Shown here: one piece after another, positions 18,351 to 30,606 of the stretch
How positions within the stretch are numbered: position 1 is the stretch's first letter
Layout: every line of letters begins with the position of its first letter
Program-made: the position numbers and the translations under genes
Notes under the pieces: generated by a model
Told to the model about the DNA's origin: nothing
Database searches by the model: none
Seen by the model: the letters and a program-made list of their open reading frames with translations, nothing else
NCBI RefSeq assembly: GCF_017883985.1
Contig: NZ_PRDG01000005.1
Location: 124,001 to 188,000 of the forward strand
Direction: 5' to 3'
Origin: Streptococcus oricebi
GTDB lineage: Bacteria; Bacillota; Bacilli; Lactobacillales; Streptococcaceae
DNA: 64,000 bases

Positions 18351-19089
18351 AAATAAAAAACGTCTCTGGACTAATATCCTCTTTGTCATTTTGAGCCTAT
18401 TGGTCTTGATTCTTTTGACAGTTTTCTTGCTTGAGCCTAACAGTCTATCTTTTTTGAAAAATAAGCCTGGAGGGACCAGTTCCAGCTCGGAGATGACGAG
18501 TTCCCAGGCAACTGAACTTCCCCTACCCCAAGTTTCCAGCAAGGATTGGGAGCTAATCTTGGTCAATCGGGACCACCCGACAGACTTGGTTCCCCCTAGT
18601 TTAACAAAGTTGGAGACGGTTGAGGTAGATAGTCGGATTGCCCAAGCTGCCAAAGAGTTTCTAGAGGCTGTTCGTCAGATTGAGCCAGCAGAAGAATTGA
18701 TCTCAGGTTATCGGAGTAAGGAGAGTCAAGCGGAGCTCTACAATGAAGCTATCGCAGCTGGTGAGGCCGAGGGCTTATCTCACGAGGAGGCTGAAGCCGA
18801 GGTCCGCAAGCAAATCCAAGTTCCCGGAGCCAGTGAACATCAGACAGGCTTAGCCCTAGATATTAGTCCAGCTGCAGGACAAAGTGATGAGCTAGCTGCT
18901 AAGATTAGTCTTTTGGCTCCCGACTATGGCTTTGTTCTGCGCTATCCCAAGGATAAGTCAGAGATTACAGGGGTAGATTTTGAAAATTGGCACTATCGCT
19001 ATGTTGGCAAGGAGTCAGCCCGTTACATGCAGGCCCATAATTTAGTCTTAGAGGAGTATTTAGCCCGCCTACAGGCGGCAGGTCGCTAG
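18334..19089 (+). CDS. VanY-type D-alanyl-D-alanine carboxypeptidase, membrane anchored
   Basis: The 251-residue protein has an N-terminal membrane anchor (residues 12-32) and a Ser/Thr-rich linker. A peptidase M15B domain follows, with the zinc motif SEHQTGLALDIS near residue 167, ISGYRSK near 125 and ENWHYRYVG near 220. It should remove terminal D-Ala (or act as an LD-carboxypeptidase) on peptidoglycan stems outside the membrane. The TTG start has GGAG nine bases upstream; the ATG at 18343 is the alternative and changes only three residues. The overlap with the phosphatase gene implies coupling. Confidence 0.92.
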   Translation: MRRMIKNKKRLWTNILFVILSLLVLILLTVFLLEPNSLSFLKNKPGGTSSSSEMTSSQATELPLPQVSSKDWELILVNRDHPTDLVPPSLTKLETVEVDSRIAQAAKEFLEAVRQIEPAEELISGYRSKESQAELYNEAIAAGEAEGLSHEEAEAEVRKQIQVPGASEHQTGLALDISPAAGQSDELAAKISLLAPDYGFVLRYPKDKSEITGVDFENWHYRYVGKESARYMQAHNLVLEEYLARLQAAGR

Positions 19090-19124
19090 CCTTTTAAAGG
19101 GGCTATGGTCATGATAATTTTTTC

Positions 19125-19172
19125 AAATCACAGGAGAGCTTGGAAATAAGTTGGCTTTCCTGTGATTTTTGT
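19125..19172 (+). terminator. Terminator after the VanY gene
   Basis: AAATCACAGGAGAGC pairs with GGCTTTCCTGTGATTT, followed by a T-rich tail. Confidence 0.8.
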
Positions 19173-19199
19173 TTGTTTTTATTTTTTTTGGATTTTTTC

Positions 19200-19247
19200 T
19201 TGACAAATACATCGAACTGCGATATATTTTTTATATCAAAGTTCGAT
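19200..19247 (+). promoter_or_regulatory. padR promoter overlapped by dyad operator
   Basis: TTGACA (19200-19205), 17 bp, TATATT (19223-19228). A 37-bp dyad, ATCGAACT-nn-GATATA facing TATATC-nn-AGTTCGAT (19211-19247), covers the spacer, -10 and start site. It fits negative autoregulation by the PadR product encoded right after it. Confidence 0.8.
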
Positions 19248-19265
19248 ATATCGAGGTGAGAAGTA

Positions 19266-19580
19266 GTGGATAAAAAATTAAAAAGAATTTATGTGCCCAT
19301 GACCGAGACTGGCTTTTATATTCTCTTTTGTCTGAGAGAAGCCATGCACGGCTACAGCATTACCCAAAAGGTCAAGGAAATGACTGAGGGACAGGTGACG
19401 ATTAGCCCCGGCACTATGTACGGGACCTTGTCCAAGATGGAAAAGGACGGTTTGATTGTCTTTGCGCGTGAGGAAAATAAACGGCGGATTTACCACATTA
19501 CCGATGTTGGACGGGAAATTCTGGACTTGGAGCTCAAGCGGATTGAACGCCTCTACCGCAATATTCAGGAGGAGCAATGA
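19266..19580 (+). CDS. PadR family transcriptional regulator
   Basis: The 104-residue protein is a compact PadR subfamily-2 regulator: winged helix with LREAMHGYSITQKV near residue 22 and ISPGTMYGTLSKMEKDGLI near 47, then a C-terminal dimerisation helix. The start is GTG, with GAGGTGA eight bases before. It overlaps the next gene by 4 bp (ATGA), so it heads a four-gene operon and probably represses it through the dyad in the promoter. The inducer is unknown; PadR proteins often respond to drugs, phenolics or membrane stress. Confidence 0.93.
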   Translation: MDKKLKRIYVPMTETGFYILFCLREAMHGYSITQKVKEMTEGQVTISPGTMYGTLSKMEKDGLIVFAREENKRRIYHITDVGREILDLELKRIERLYRNIQEEQ

Positions 19581-19915
19581 TGAAAAAGAAAAAAGTGTTT
19601 GTAAATCTGGCTGGCCATGCCTTAGCAAATAGTGACCGGCTGGAGGAACGTCTGCAAAAAGAACACGCTCAGGGTTGGGAGTTGGTTAATTATAGTTGGT
19701 GGGGCTTTTTCACCTTTGAAGAATGCCAACCAGCCCATGTCGTCTATCGTTTTGATTTTACTCAAGAGGTTTGGACGCCTGGTATGGTTCGAATTTATCA
19801 AGACGCTGGTTGGACCAAGGTTTTGGATAAAGGCGGCATTTTGCTGTTGAAAAGAAAGCTAGCAGAAGGAGAGCTTGCTTCTGACGCCCTCCTCTATGAA
19901 GACCGTCATACCTAG
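19577..19915 (+). CDS. DUF2812 domain protein
   Basis: The 112-residue soluble protein has the DUF2812 pattern: a LEERLQKEHAQGWELVNY helix, FTFEECQPAHVVYRFDF strands and a WTPGMVRIYQDAGW segment. The same core recurs in the 183-residue protein two genes downstream. DUF2812 genes typically sit beside PadR regulators; the function is unknown. Translation is coupled to padR by an ATGA overlap. Confidence 0.85.
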   Translation: MMKKKKVFVNLAGHALANSDRLEERLQKEHAQGWELVNYSWWGFFTFEECQPAHVVYRFDFTQEVWTPGMVRIYQDAGWTKVLDKGGILLLKRKLAEGELASDALLYEDRHT

Positions 19916-19933
19916 CTGGAGGCAAGATTACCT

Positions 19934-20134
19934 ATGTTGAAAAAGCTTGTCTGGGGTGAAGTGTTTATTTTTCTTTTCATCCTTTATCTCTTGTACACCA
20001 TTTTTACAGATAATCATATTGGGACAAAGATTTATTGGTTATCGCTAACGGCCTTCTTATCTTACCAATCACTATCAAGGCTAAATGTTTTTCGAGCCTA
20101 TTATCGCGCAAAAAAGGAGTTGACTGAATCATGA
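19934..20134 (+). CDS. Small two-pass membrane protein of the PadR/DUF2812 operon
   Basis: The 66-residue protein has hydrophobic segments at about residues 5-24 and 32-48, with basic ends. It follows the DUF2812 gene by 18 bp and overlaps the next gene by 4 bp. It has no recognised domain and may be a membrane partner of the DUF2812 proteins. Confidence 0.65.
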   Translation: MLKKLVWGEVFIFLFILYLLYTIFTDNHIGTKIYWLSLTAFLSYQSLSRLNVFRAYYRAKKELTES

Positions 20135-20682
20135 AAACTAAAACAAAATGGCGGATTTTTACAATCGCGGATTACGAAAAAGAAGAAAAATGGCTGCGCA
20201 GCATGCACGCTCAGGGTTGGAAATTTGTTGGTTTCAACGGTCTCTTTCATTTTGAGGAATGCCAGCCAGAAGATGTGGTCTATAAACTAGACTATTGCCA
20301 GATTGCCAGCGAAGAAAGGGACTCTTATATTCAGCTGTTTACAGATTATGGTTGGGAATACATCGATACTTGCGTCAATTTTTCTTACTTCAGAAAGCCA
20401 GCCAAGGATATCCAAGAGGAGGAAGAAGGGGACTTGTACAATCCCCAAAGTAAGACCATGATGATGCAGCGGCTTGCCAGACAGCTTGTTTTCATTTTAC
20501 TGTCTATGATTGTTTCAGGCTACTTATTTTGGGAGCGTCTGCTGGGTCATTCGTTTGGCAAAGAGTTGATGTATGATGCCTTTTATATTTTATTTACAGC
20601 TCTCTATCTTTATATTGCCTGGATTGCTGTGCGCTTTGCTTATCATTATTGGAAATTGCGTAGAGATAGCTCTCATTCTTAG
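20131..20682 (+). CDS. DUF2812 protein with two C-terminal membrane segments
   Basis: The 183-residue protein combines a DUF2812 core (ADYEKEEKWLRSMHAQGWKF, HFEECQPEDVVYKLDY, FTDYGWEYID) with an acidic linker and two predicted transmembrane helices near residues 115-135 and 145-168. It is the last gene of the PadR operon. The soluble and membrane-tethered DUF2812 copies plus a small membrane protein suggest an envelope-located complex; the role is unknown. Confidence 0.85.
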   Translation: MKTKTKWRIFTIADYEKEEKWLRSMHAQGWKFVGFNGLFHFEECQPEDVVYKLDYCQIASEERDSYIQLFTDYGWEYIDTCVNFSYFRKPAKDIQEEEEGDLYNPQSKTMMMQRLARQLVFILLSMIVSGYLFWERLLGHSFGKELMYDAFYILFTALYLYIAWIAVRFAYHYWKLRRDSSHS

Positions 20683-20836
20683 TGTTATAGGGCTCCAAAA
20701 GTTGCCTTTCTTTTGCCTGTTTTAGATTGTTTTACTTGTGGGGCTGAGTCAATCTGTTTTACTTGGTTCCCGCTTTTTTATTTTTAGAGCGAAGCACCTT
20801 CTTCTATTTTTATATAGGGATTCGGAAGTAGGATAA

Positions 20837-22531
<1,695 letters not shown>

Positions 22532-22535
<4 letters not shown>

Positions 22536-23080
22536 TAAAAGGTGGTGTTGGTGGAGCCAATACGAGTCGTAATGGTTTGAAGTTTGAAAAAGATACAGAC
22601 TTTTCGGAGCTTGTAGATAAATTGCCTAATTATAAGGTTGAGGAGATAAACTTTAATGACAAGAAGATTACTCGAGATTTTGAAGTATATCGAGATGATG
22701 TCTTAGTCGGAAAAATTATGTCACAGTATCGATTTTATGATTTTTTATCAGATATTGGACTGGATAATTTCAACTCAAAACAATGGAAGCCGGACGAAGT
22801 TTTTGTGAATTTTGAGACTAAAACTGTTTATATTGTTGAAAAGAAGTGGCAAGAGACAGAAGGGAGTGTTGATGAAAAATTACTGGGATTTGGAAATAAG
22901 AGAAGATTGTACCAACGTTTGTTAGATAAGGCTGAAGAGCCTTATGCTGTACAATTTGTTTTCGTTGGTAATGATTTTTTTAAAAGACCAAATTATCGTG
23001 ACTCTTTTGAAATGTTACGCGGCGACGGTGTGAAAATTATGCTAGAAGAATATGATATGACATTCTTTGGTCTTTATTGA
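22532..23080 (+). CDS. Extra PD-(D/E)XK nuclease of the GATC restriction system
   Basis: The 182-residue protein is absent from the three-gene DpnII system. It starts with a Gly-rich stretch ([17 protein letters not shown]) and has PDEVFV followed by [10 protein letters not shown], a PD-(D/E)XK active-site pattern (Asp near 88, Glu-Lys-Lys near 104-106). A four-gene order methylase-methylase-nuclease-nuclease is, as I recall, that of SsuDAT1I in S. suis, where two unrelated nucleases cut the same GATC site. This gene would be its first endonuclease. It overlaps dpnA by 4 bp and the next gene starts 9 bp on. Confidence 0.8.
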
Positions 23081-23088
23081 GGTGGCAC

Positions 23089-23997
23089 ATGATGAAACTA
23101 CAAGAATATATCAACTTAGATTCCGACCAACGTCTAAAAGAATTTCTAGCAACCCTCTCAATCACTAACCGCACACCAGACTATTATGTAAATTGGGAAA
23201 AGGTTTCTAGGGAGACAAAGAAATTTGAACTGGAACTAAATACCATGAATTATCTGATCGGCAAAGAGGATATGTACCAGGAAGCCCTAGGATTGTTTAC
23301 AAAACAACCTGATTTATTGAAAGTTGTTCCCAGTCTAATTGCTAGTAGAGAAAAGATCTTGGATGTTCTAATTATTGACGAAGAAGATAATATGGCTTTT
23401 GACCAGTTGAACTTTTCTAAAATTGACTTAGATAGAATCAAAGAATATGTTGATTTCATGGACCATTCAGGATTATTGTCTTTTCTGCAAAAAGAGGCTA
23501 ATCGTTCTCTGGTTGATTATGTTTATGGTGTAGAGGCTGGTTTGGATAGTAATGCTCGTAAAAATCGCAGTGGGACGACAATGGAGGGGATTATTGAGAG
23601 AAGTGTTGCTAAAGTTAGTCGAGTCTATAATCTAGATTTTAAGGCTCAAGCAACAGCTGCTTTTATCAAAGAAAGATGGAATATTGAGGTTCCTGTAGAT
23701 AAATCAGAACGGCGATTTGATCTTGCTGTTTACTGTCCAAAAAAGCACAAGGTTTGGTTGATTGAAACCAATTATTACGGTGGTGGTGGCAGCAAATTAA
23801 AGGCTGTGGCAGGTGAATTTACAGAACTAAATCAGTTTATTAGGACTTCGGCGGATGATGTTGACTTTGTTTGGATTACTGATGGACAAGGATGGAAAAC
23901 AGCTCATTTGCCGCTTGCGGAAGCATTTGGACATATTCCATACATCTTTAATTTAGAGATGTTAAAACAAGACTATTTGTTTAGTCTCTTTCAATAG
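23089..23997 (+). CDS. dpnB: DpnII-family restriction endonuclease (GATC)
   Basis: The 302-residue protein matches DpnII/MboI-type enzymes throughout: LLKVVPSLIA near residue 85, SLVDYVYGVEAGLDSNARKNRSG near 150, and the catalytic RRFDLAVY then VWLIETNYYG near 210-230 (PD-(D/E)XK variant with Glu-x-Asn as in DpnII), ending with DFVWITDGQGW. It cuts unmethylated GATC. The ATG at 23089 behind GAGGTGG is chosen over a TTG 12 bp earlier. The hairpin at 24023 may end the operon. Confidence 0.94.
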   Translation: MMKLQEYINLDSDQRLKEFLATLSITNRTPDYYVNWEKVSRETKKFELELNTMNYLIGKEDMYQEALGLFTKQPDLLKVVPSLIASREKILDVLIIDEEDNMAFDQLNFSKIDLDRIKEYVDFMDHSGLLSFLQKEANRSLVDYVYGVEAGLDSNARKNRSGTTMEGIIERSVAKVSRVYNLDFKAQATAAFIKERWNIEVPVDKSERRFDLAVYCPKKHKVWLIETNYYGGGGSKLKAVAGEFTELNQFIRTSADDVDFVWITDGQGWKTAHLPLAEAFGHIPYIFNLEMLKQDYLFSLFQ

Positions 23998-24022
23998 TTT
24001 TTCTAAGTCCTAAGACCTATTT

Positions 24023-24055
24023 TTAGCACTCTTGCAAAAAGAGTGCTAATTTTTT
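24023..24055. promoter_or_regulatory. CIRCE operator 1, also a possible terminator
   Basis: TTAGCACTC, 9 bp, GAGTGCTAA is a perfect CIRCE, the HrcA binding site. Six T residues follow directly, so the same palindrome can act as an intrinsic terminator for the restriction operon. Confidence 0.95.
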
Positions 24056-24066
24056 GAGTTTTTGGC

Positions 24067-24094
24067 TTGACTTTAGTCTAAATGCGTGTATAAT
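24067..24094 (+). promoter_or_regulatory. hrcA operon promoter
   Basis: TTGACT, 16 bp, TATAAT, flanked on both sides by CIRCE operators. Confidence 0.85.
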
Positions 24095-24105
24095 AGAATC
24101 ATGAG

Positions 24106-24132
24106 TTAGCACTCGGAGATAAAGAGTGCTAA
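24106..24132. promoter_or_regulatory. CIRCE operator 2
   Basis: TTAGCACTC, 9 bp, GAGTGCTAA, perfect match, starting near the transcription start of the hrcA operon. Confidence 0.95.
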
Positions 24133-24173
24133 CTACTAGAAAGTCTTTCTTGGTTGGGAGGTGGAGCGATGCA

Positions 24174-25208
24174 ATGGTAACCAAACGGCAAAATGAGATT
24201 TTAAATTTAATTGTTGAAATTTTTACTAAGACCCAGGAGCCTGTTGGTTCAAAGGCCTTGCAGGATTCGATAAAATCAAGTAGTGCCACGATTCGTAATG
24301 ATATGGCTGCCTTGGAAAAGCAGGGACTTTTGGAAAAGGCCCATACCTCAAGTGGTCGTAAGCCCAGTATCGCTGGTTTCCAATACTTTGTCAAGCATTC
24401 TCTGACCTTTGATAGTTTGGCTGAAAATGAGGTTTATGAAGTCATCAAGGCTTTTGACCAAGAATTTTTCAAACTTGAGGATATCCTCCAAAGGGCGGCT
24501 GATGTCCTAGCTCGTTTGACGGCTTGTACGGCCCTGGCTCTAGATGTGGAGCCTAGTCGGCAGCGACTGACTGCCTTTGACATCGTCGTTCTCAGCCAGC
24601 ATACGGCTTTAGCGGTCTTTACTCTCGATGAGTCTTCTACGATAACCAGTCAGTTTATGATTCCCAAAAATTTTCTCCAAGATGATTTGATTTGTCTGCG
24701 CAATTTGATTCAGGAGAGATTTTTAGGCCAGACCGTTCTGGATATTCACTACAAGATTCGGACAGAGATACCTCAAATTATTCAGCGTTATTTTACAACG
24801 ACAGATAATGTCTTGGACCTTTTTGAACATATCTTTGAAGAGATGTTTGCAGAGAAGGTCCAGCTGGCAGGTAAGGTTCAGCTCTTGAACTTTGCTGATT
24901 TGAGGGCCTATCAGTTTCTGGAAAATCGGCAAAAGATTGCCTTTGAGCTAAGAGAGAGCCTCCAAGATGAGGAAATGCAGACAGTGAGGGTGGCCGAGAG
25001 CAAGGAGGCTAGCCTGGCCGACTTGACGATTATCACCAGCAAGTTTCTCATTCCCTATCGGGGTTTTGGCTTACTGGCTCTGATTGGCCCGGTCAATGTG
25101 GACTACCAACACCTGGTTGGCCTAGTCAATGTGGTCAATCGTGTCTTAACCATGAAGTTGACGGACTTCTATCGCTATCTGAGTAGCAATCATTATGAAG
25201 TGCATTAA
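24174..25208 (+). CDS. hrcA: Heat-inducible transcription repressor HrcA
   Basis: HrcA binds CIRCE and represses the class I heat-shock genes; GroEL tunes its activity. The 344-residue protein has an N-terminal winged helix ([42 protein letters not shown]) and the GAF-like dimer domain. The frame is open 48 bp upstream, but the ATG at 24174 behind GGGAGGTGG gives the normal [10 protein letters not shown] start. Two CIRCE sites flank its promoter, so it is autoregulated. Confidence 0.98.
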   Translation: MVTKRQNEILNLIVEIFTKTQEPVGSKALQDSIKSSSATIRNDMAALEKQGLLEKAHTSSGRKPSIAGFQYFVKHSLTFDSLAENEVYEVIKAFDQEFFKLEDILQRAADVLARLTACTALALDVEPSRQRLTAFDIVVLSQHTALAVFTLDESSTITSQFMIPKNFLQDDLICLRNLIQERFLGQTVLDIHYKIRTEIPQIIQRYFTTTDNVLDLFEHIFEEMFAEKVQLAGKVQLLNFADLRAYQFLENRQKIAFELRESLQDEEMQTVRVAESKEASLADLTIITSKFLIPYRGFGLLALIGPVNVDYQHLVGLVNVVNRVLTMKLTDFYRYLSSNHYEVH

Positions 25209-25347
25209 GATTTGAGGCCTGAAGAAATGAGAAGGAGAGACAGAGTCAATGATTTGAGAGTCTCCAACTTTTTCCCGAACTTCTAACCCAAACCCGATTA
25301 GAAAATGTAATTTTGCAAACCTATTATTATATAAAGGAGGTCACTCG

Positions 25348-25893
25348 GTGGCAAAAAAAGAAAAAGAAGAAAAAAATGAACAGGTCCAGAACTTGAAAGA
25401 GGAAAAAGTAGAAGAAGTCCTTGAAAATGCGGAAGCCGCTCCTGAAAAATCAGAGCTGGATTTAGCAAATGAACGGGCTGATGACTTTGAAAACAAGTAC
25501 CTGCGCGCTGTTGCAGAAATGCAGAACATTCAGCGCCGCAGCAATGAAGAACGTCAGAACTTGCAGAAGTATCGCAGTCAAGATTTGGCCAAGGCCATCT
25601 TACCTTCGTTAGACAATCTTGAACGGGCTTTGGCCGTTGAAGGCTTGACTGATGATGTCAAAAAAGGCCTTGAAATGGTCCAGGAAAGTCTGATTCATGC
25701 CCTTAAAGAAGAAGGGATTGAAGAAATTCCAGCTGAAGTTGGCGGCGACTTTGACCACAACTTCCACATGGCAATCCAGACCATGCCGGCTGATGACGAT
25801 CATGCCGCAGACAGCATTGCCCAGATCTTCCAAAAGGGCTATAAGCTCCATGAGCGGGTTTTGCGCCCTGCTATGGTAGTGGTCTACAACTAA
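25348..25893 (+). CDS. grpE: Nucleotide exchange factor GrpE
   Basis: GrpE releases ADP from DnaK. The 181-residue protein has a Lys/Glu-rich N-terminal coiled coil, the [17 protein letters not shown] helix region and the C-terminal beta domain ([29 protein letters not shown]). The start is GTG behind AAAGGAGG. It is 140 bp downstream of hrcA in the same operon. Confidence 0.97.
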   Translation: MAKKEKEEKNEQVQNLKEEKVEEVLENAEAAPEKSELDLANERADDFENKYLRAVAEMQNIQRRSNEERQNLQKYRSQDLAKAILPSLDNLERALAVEGLTDDVKKGLEMVQESLIHALKEEGIEEIPAEVGGDFDHNFHMAIQTMPADDDHAADSIAQIFQKGYKLHERVLRPAMVVVYN

Positions 25894-28065
<2,172 letters not shown>

Positions 28066-28072
28066 GATGTGA

Positions 28073-28161
28073 GAGCGTTAAAAAATCGAAAGAAAAATAG
28101 GAAGTCATCGCCTTGTGCGATGCACAAAAGATGACTTATCTTTTTTCCGAGATTTTAGCTC
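28073..28161. repeat. Palindromic repeat of the 90-bp family, 3' of dnaK
   Basis: The same family as the array at 4.7-5.1 kb, in opposite orientation. Basal stem GAGC/GCTC, conserved arms TTAAAAAATCG and CGAGATTTTAG, apical stem CATCGC/GCGATG. It begins 8 bp after the dnaK stop codon and probably forms the 3' end hairpin of the dnaK mRNA. Confidence 0.85.
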
Positions 28162-28340
28162 AAACTCAGTTGCTTACTAACTTGCCAACAGATGGTGTCG
28201 CTTTTCTCATCGTACATCATAACTGTCCACCGGACTATTTTATCCACTTACTTAAAAATTAGCGGGCGAGTGATTATACTAGATTAACTACATGTTAGTT
28301 TGAATTGCCTTGTTAGGGTACTTGAAAGAAAGGGCTATCT

Positions 28341-28799
28341 ATGGAACGCGCTGAGCGAGTAGTTCTGTGCAATATGTGCATGATTGAGAATGAGTTGACC
28401 AATCAAGTGGTGCTCCAGCACCGGACAAAAAAGGACTGGCAGGGCTGGGCCTTCCCAGGTGGTCATTTAGAGTCTGGAGAATCGCTCCAAGAGTCGGTTA
28501 TCCGTGAGGTCTTGGAAGAAACAGGACTTGAGATTAGTAACCCTCAGCTGACTGGGATTAAGCACTGGGAAAAAGATGGTATTCACTACCTAGTATTTCA
28601 CTATAAGGCAGGAGAGTTTCAAGGCCAATTGCGTTCTTCGTCTGAAGGAGAGGTGCGCTGGTTTGCCAAAAATCAGCTAGCAGAGCTAGATTTGGCCTAT
28701 GACATGTTACGTAGTCTGGAAATGATGGACAATCCAGCTATTTCAGAACTTTTCTATCGCGAAAAGATAGATGGCGACTGGACCAAGGAATTTTTCTAA
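28341..28799 (+). CDS. NUDIX hydrolase, MutX/MutT-like 8-oxo-dGTP diphosphatase
   Basis: The 152-residue protein has a full Nudix box (GGHLESGESLQ then REVLEETGLEI) at about residues 38-62. The overall sequence, including LAYDMLRSLEMMDNPAISEFFY-like end, follows streptococcal MutX, which removes oxidised dGTP from the nucleotide pool. Substrate preference is inferred. It sits between dnaK and dnaJ, splitting the usual operon, and has AAAGAAAGGG before the ATG and its own terminator. Confidence 0.9.
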   Translation: MERAERVVLCNMCMIENELTNQVVLQHRTKKDWQGWAFPGGHLESGESLQESVIREVLEETGLEISNPQLTGIKHWEKDGIHYLVFHYKAGEFQGQLRSSSEGEVRWFAKNQLAELDLAYDMLRSLEMMDNPAISELFYREKIDGDWTKEFF

Positions 28800-28812
28800 A
28801 GTTCGATAAAAT

Positions 28813-28852
28813 AGTAAGTAGAGGCGGAGCTCTGGTTTCCGCCTTACTTTGC
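28813..28852 (+). terminator. Terminator after the NUDIX gene
   Basis: GGCGGA and TCCGCC with flanking AAGTA/TTACTT form the stem; T-rich end. Confidence 0.65.
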
Positions 28853-28881
28853 TAATCAGAGCTTGAAGTCGTTTAAAGGAA

Positions 28882-29280
28882 ATGGGCAGAGGCTCTGTGA
28901 AAAAAGATAAATCTTCCTAGAAAGCTAGGATTGACTGTTAATTTTTAACCCCAGATACGAAATGGGTGTGATTTAGAAAGAAAGGAAATGAACCCGCCCT
29001 AAAAGCTGAGAAATGAGATAAATCGCTTTGCTTTCATCGAAAGCCTCATCGATTTCCTAAATTTCAGTCGTGAATAAGGGGCAGCTCTTTCTTAGAAATT
29101 TATAGAAAGGATTACAAGTGTTCTCTGAAATGAACACAGGCTGTTTGAGTTTGTATCCAGCTTAGTTTATGAGCTTAACTGAATACGCCTACGACTCTGT
29201 GAAAAAAGATAAATCTTCCTAGATACTTTTGTATCTTCGTCAGATTTCCTATTTTTCTTTGAGTCGCTTAACGGCTAAAT
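28882..29280. repeat. Half copy and two full copies of the palindromic repeat family before dnaJ
   Basis: 28882-28930 is a left-half copy (CTCTGTGAAAAAAGATAAAT, TTCCTAG). 28995-29082 is a full copy with basal CGCCC/GGGGC and apical GCTTTC/GAAAGC. 29187-29275 is a full copy with basal GCC/GGC and apical AGATAC/GTATCT. They fill most of the 490-bp gap before dnaJ. The last copy ends 16 bp before the dnaJ start codon. Confidence 0.8.
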
Positions 29281-29290
29281 ATCTTATATT

Positions 29291-30427
29291 ATGAACAATA
29301 CTGAATTTTACGATCGTCTGGGTGTTTCTAAAAATGCTTCCCAAGACGAGATTAAAAAGGCTTATCGCAAGCTTTCCAAAAAATATCATCCAGATATTAA
29401 CAAGGAGGCTGGCGCCGAAGAGAAATATAAGGAAGTGCAGGAAGCCTATGAGACCTTGAGCGATGAGCAAAAGCGGGCGTCCTATGATCAGTACGGTGCG
29501 GCTGGAGCCCAGGGTGGCTTTGGCGGTGGTGCTGGAGGTTTTGGTGGCTTTGGCGACTCTGGCTTCGGTGGCTTTGAAGATATTTTCTCTAGCATTTTTG
29601 GCGGCGGCGGTGCTAGTCGTAATCCTAATGCTCCTCGTCAAGGTGATGATTTACAATACCGAGTCCAGCTCAAGTTTGAAGAGGCGATTTTCGGAGTTGA
29701 TAAGGAAATCAAATATAATCGTGAAGCGACCTGTCATACCTGTGATGGTTCAGGAGCCAAACCGGGAACCAGTCCCGTAACTTGTAGTCGCTGTCATGGC
29801 GCGGGGGTAGTCAATGTTGACACTCAAACACCCCTTGGAATGATGCGCCGTCAGGTGACCTGTGATGTCTGTCATGGCCGCGGTAAGGAAATCAAGGACC
29901 CATGTATGACCTGTCATGGTACTGGTCATGAAAAGCAGGCCCACAGTGTCCATGTTAAAATTCCAGCAGGTGTCGAAACTGGCCAGCAAGTTCGATTGAC
30001 TGGTCAAGGAGAGGCTGGTTTTAATGGTGGACCTTACGGTGACTTGTATGTAGTCGTTCAAGTCGAGCCTAGCAAGGAATTTGAACGTGACGGCTCAACC
30101 ATTTACTATAAACTCAATCTCAACTTTGTCCAAGCTGCCCTAGGCGACAGTGTAGAAGTACCGACCGTACATGGTAAGGTTGAGTTAACGATTCCTGAAG
30201 GAACTCAAACCGGCAAACGTTTCCGTTTGCGGGGTAAGGGGGCACCAACCCTAAGAGGAACAGGCCAAGGGGATCAGTTTGTTACGGTTAATGTGGTGAC
30301 GCCAACCGGTCTCAATGACAAGCAAAAGGCAGCCTTGCAGGACTTTGCGGCCGCAGGCAATATTAAGGTAAAGCCGCAGAAAAAAGGTTTCTTTGACCAT
30401 ATCAAGGATGCCTTTGAAGGAGAATAA
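29291..30427 (+). CDS. dnaJ: Chaperone DnaJ (Hsp40)
   Basis: DnaJ delivers clients to DnaK and stimulates its ATPase. The 378-residue protein has a J domain with HPD in KKYHPDINK (near residue 35), a Gly/Phe linker, four CxxCxGxG zinc repeats ([32 protein letters not shown]) between about 140 and 215, and the C-terminal client-binding domains. The [11 protein letters not shown] start is standard. No Shine-Dalgarno sequence is visible upstream; a palindromic repeat lies there instead. Confidence 0.98.
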   Translation: MNNTEFYDRLGVSKNASQDEIKKAYRKLSKKYHPDINKEAGAEEKYKEVQEAYETLSDEQKRASYDQYGAAGAQGGFGGGAGGFGGFGDSGFGGFEDIFSSIFGGGGASRNPNAPRQGDDLQYRVQLKFEEAIFGVDKEIKYNREATCHTCDGSGAKPGTSPVTCSRCHGAGVVNVDTQTPLGMMRRQVTCDVCHGRGKEIKDPCMTCHGTGHEKQAHSVHVKIPAGVETGQQVRLTGQGEAGFNGGPYGDLYVVVQVEPSKEFERDGSTIYYKLNLNFVQAALGDSVEVPTVHGKVELTIPEGTQTGKRFRLRGKGAPTLRGTGQGDQFVTVNVVTPTGLNDKQKAALQDFAAAGNIKVKPQKKGFFDHIKDAFEGE

Positions 30428-30491
30428 GCTCAAAGAGGGGCAGGCCAGGACCAGTTCTTAGCAGGAAAGGTTTCTAGTCTGGCCCTTTTTT

Positions 30492-30535
30492 GGCTCTTTG
30501 TCAACTGTAGTGGGTGAAAAGCTAGATCGTCCTTG
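30492..30535. repeat. Solo end of an ISL3-type insertion sequence
   Basis: GGCTCTTTGTCAACTG then TAGTGGGTGA and GAAAAGCTA closely match the left end of the ISL3-like element at 45653. No transposase remnant lies nearby, so this is a leftover IS end upstream of truA. Confidence 0.75.
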
Positions 30536-30606
30536 TCCTTTCTGTCCCCATACAGTTATTTTTTCTCTGCCTTGCAGCCCTCTTTTTTTCTTGCTAAAAT
30601 AAAAAC

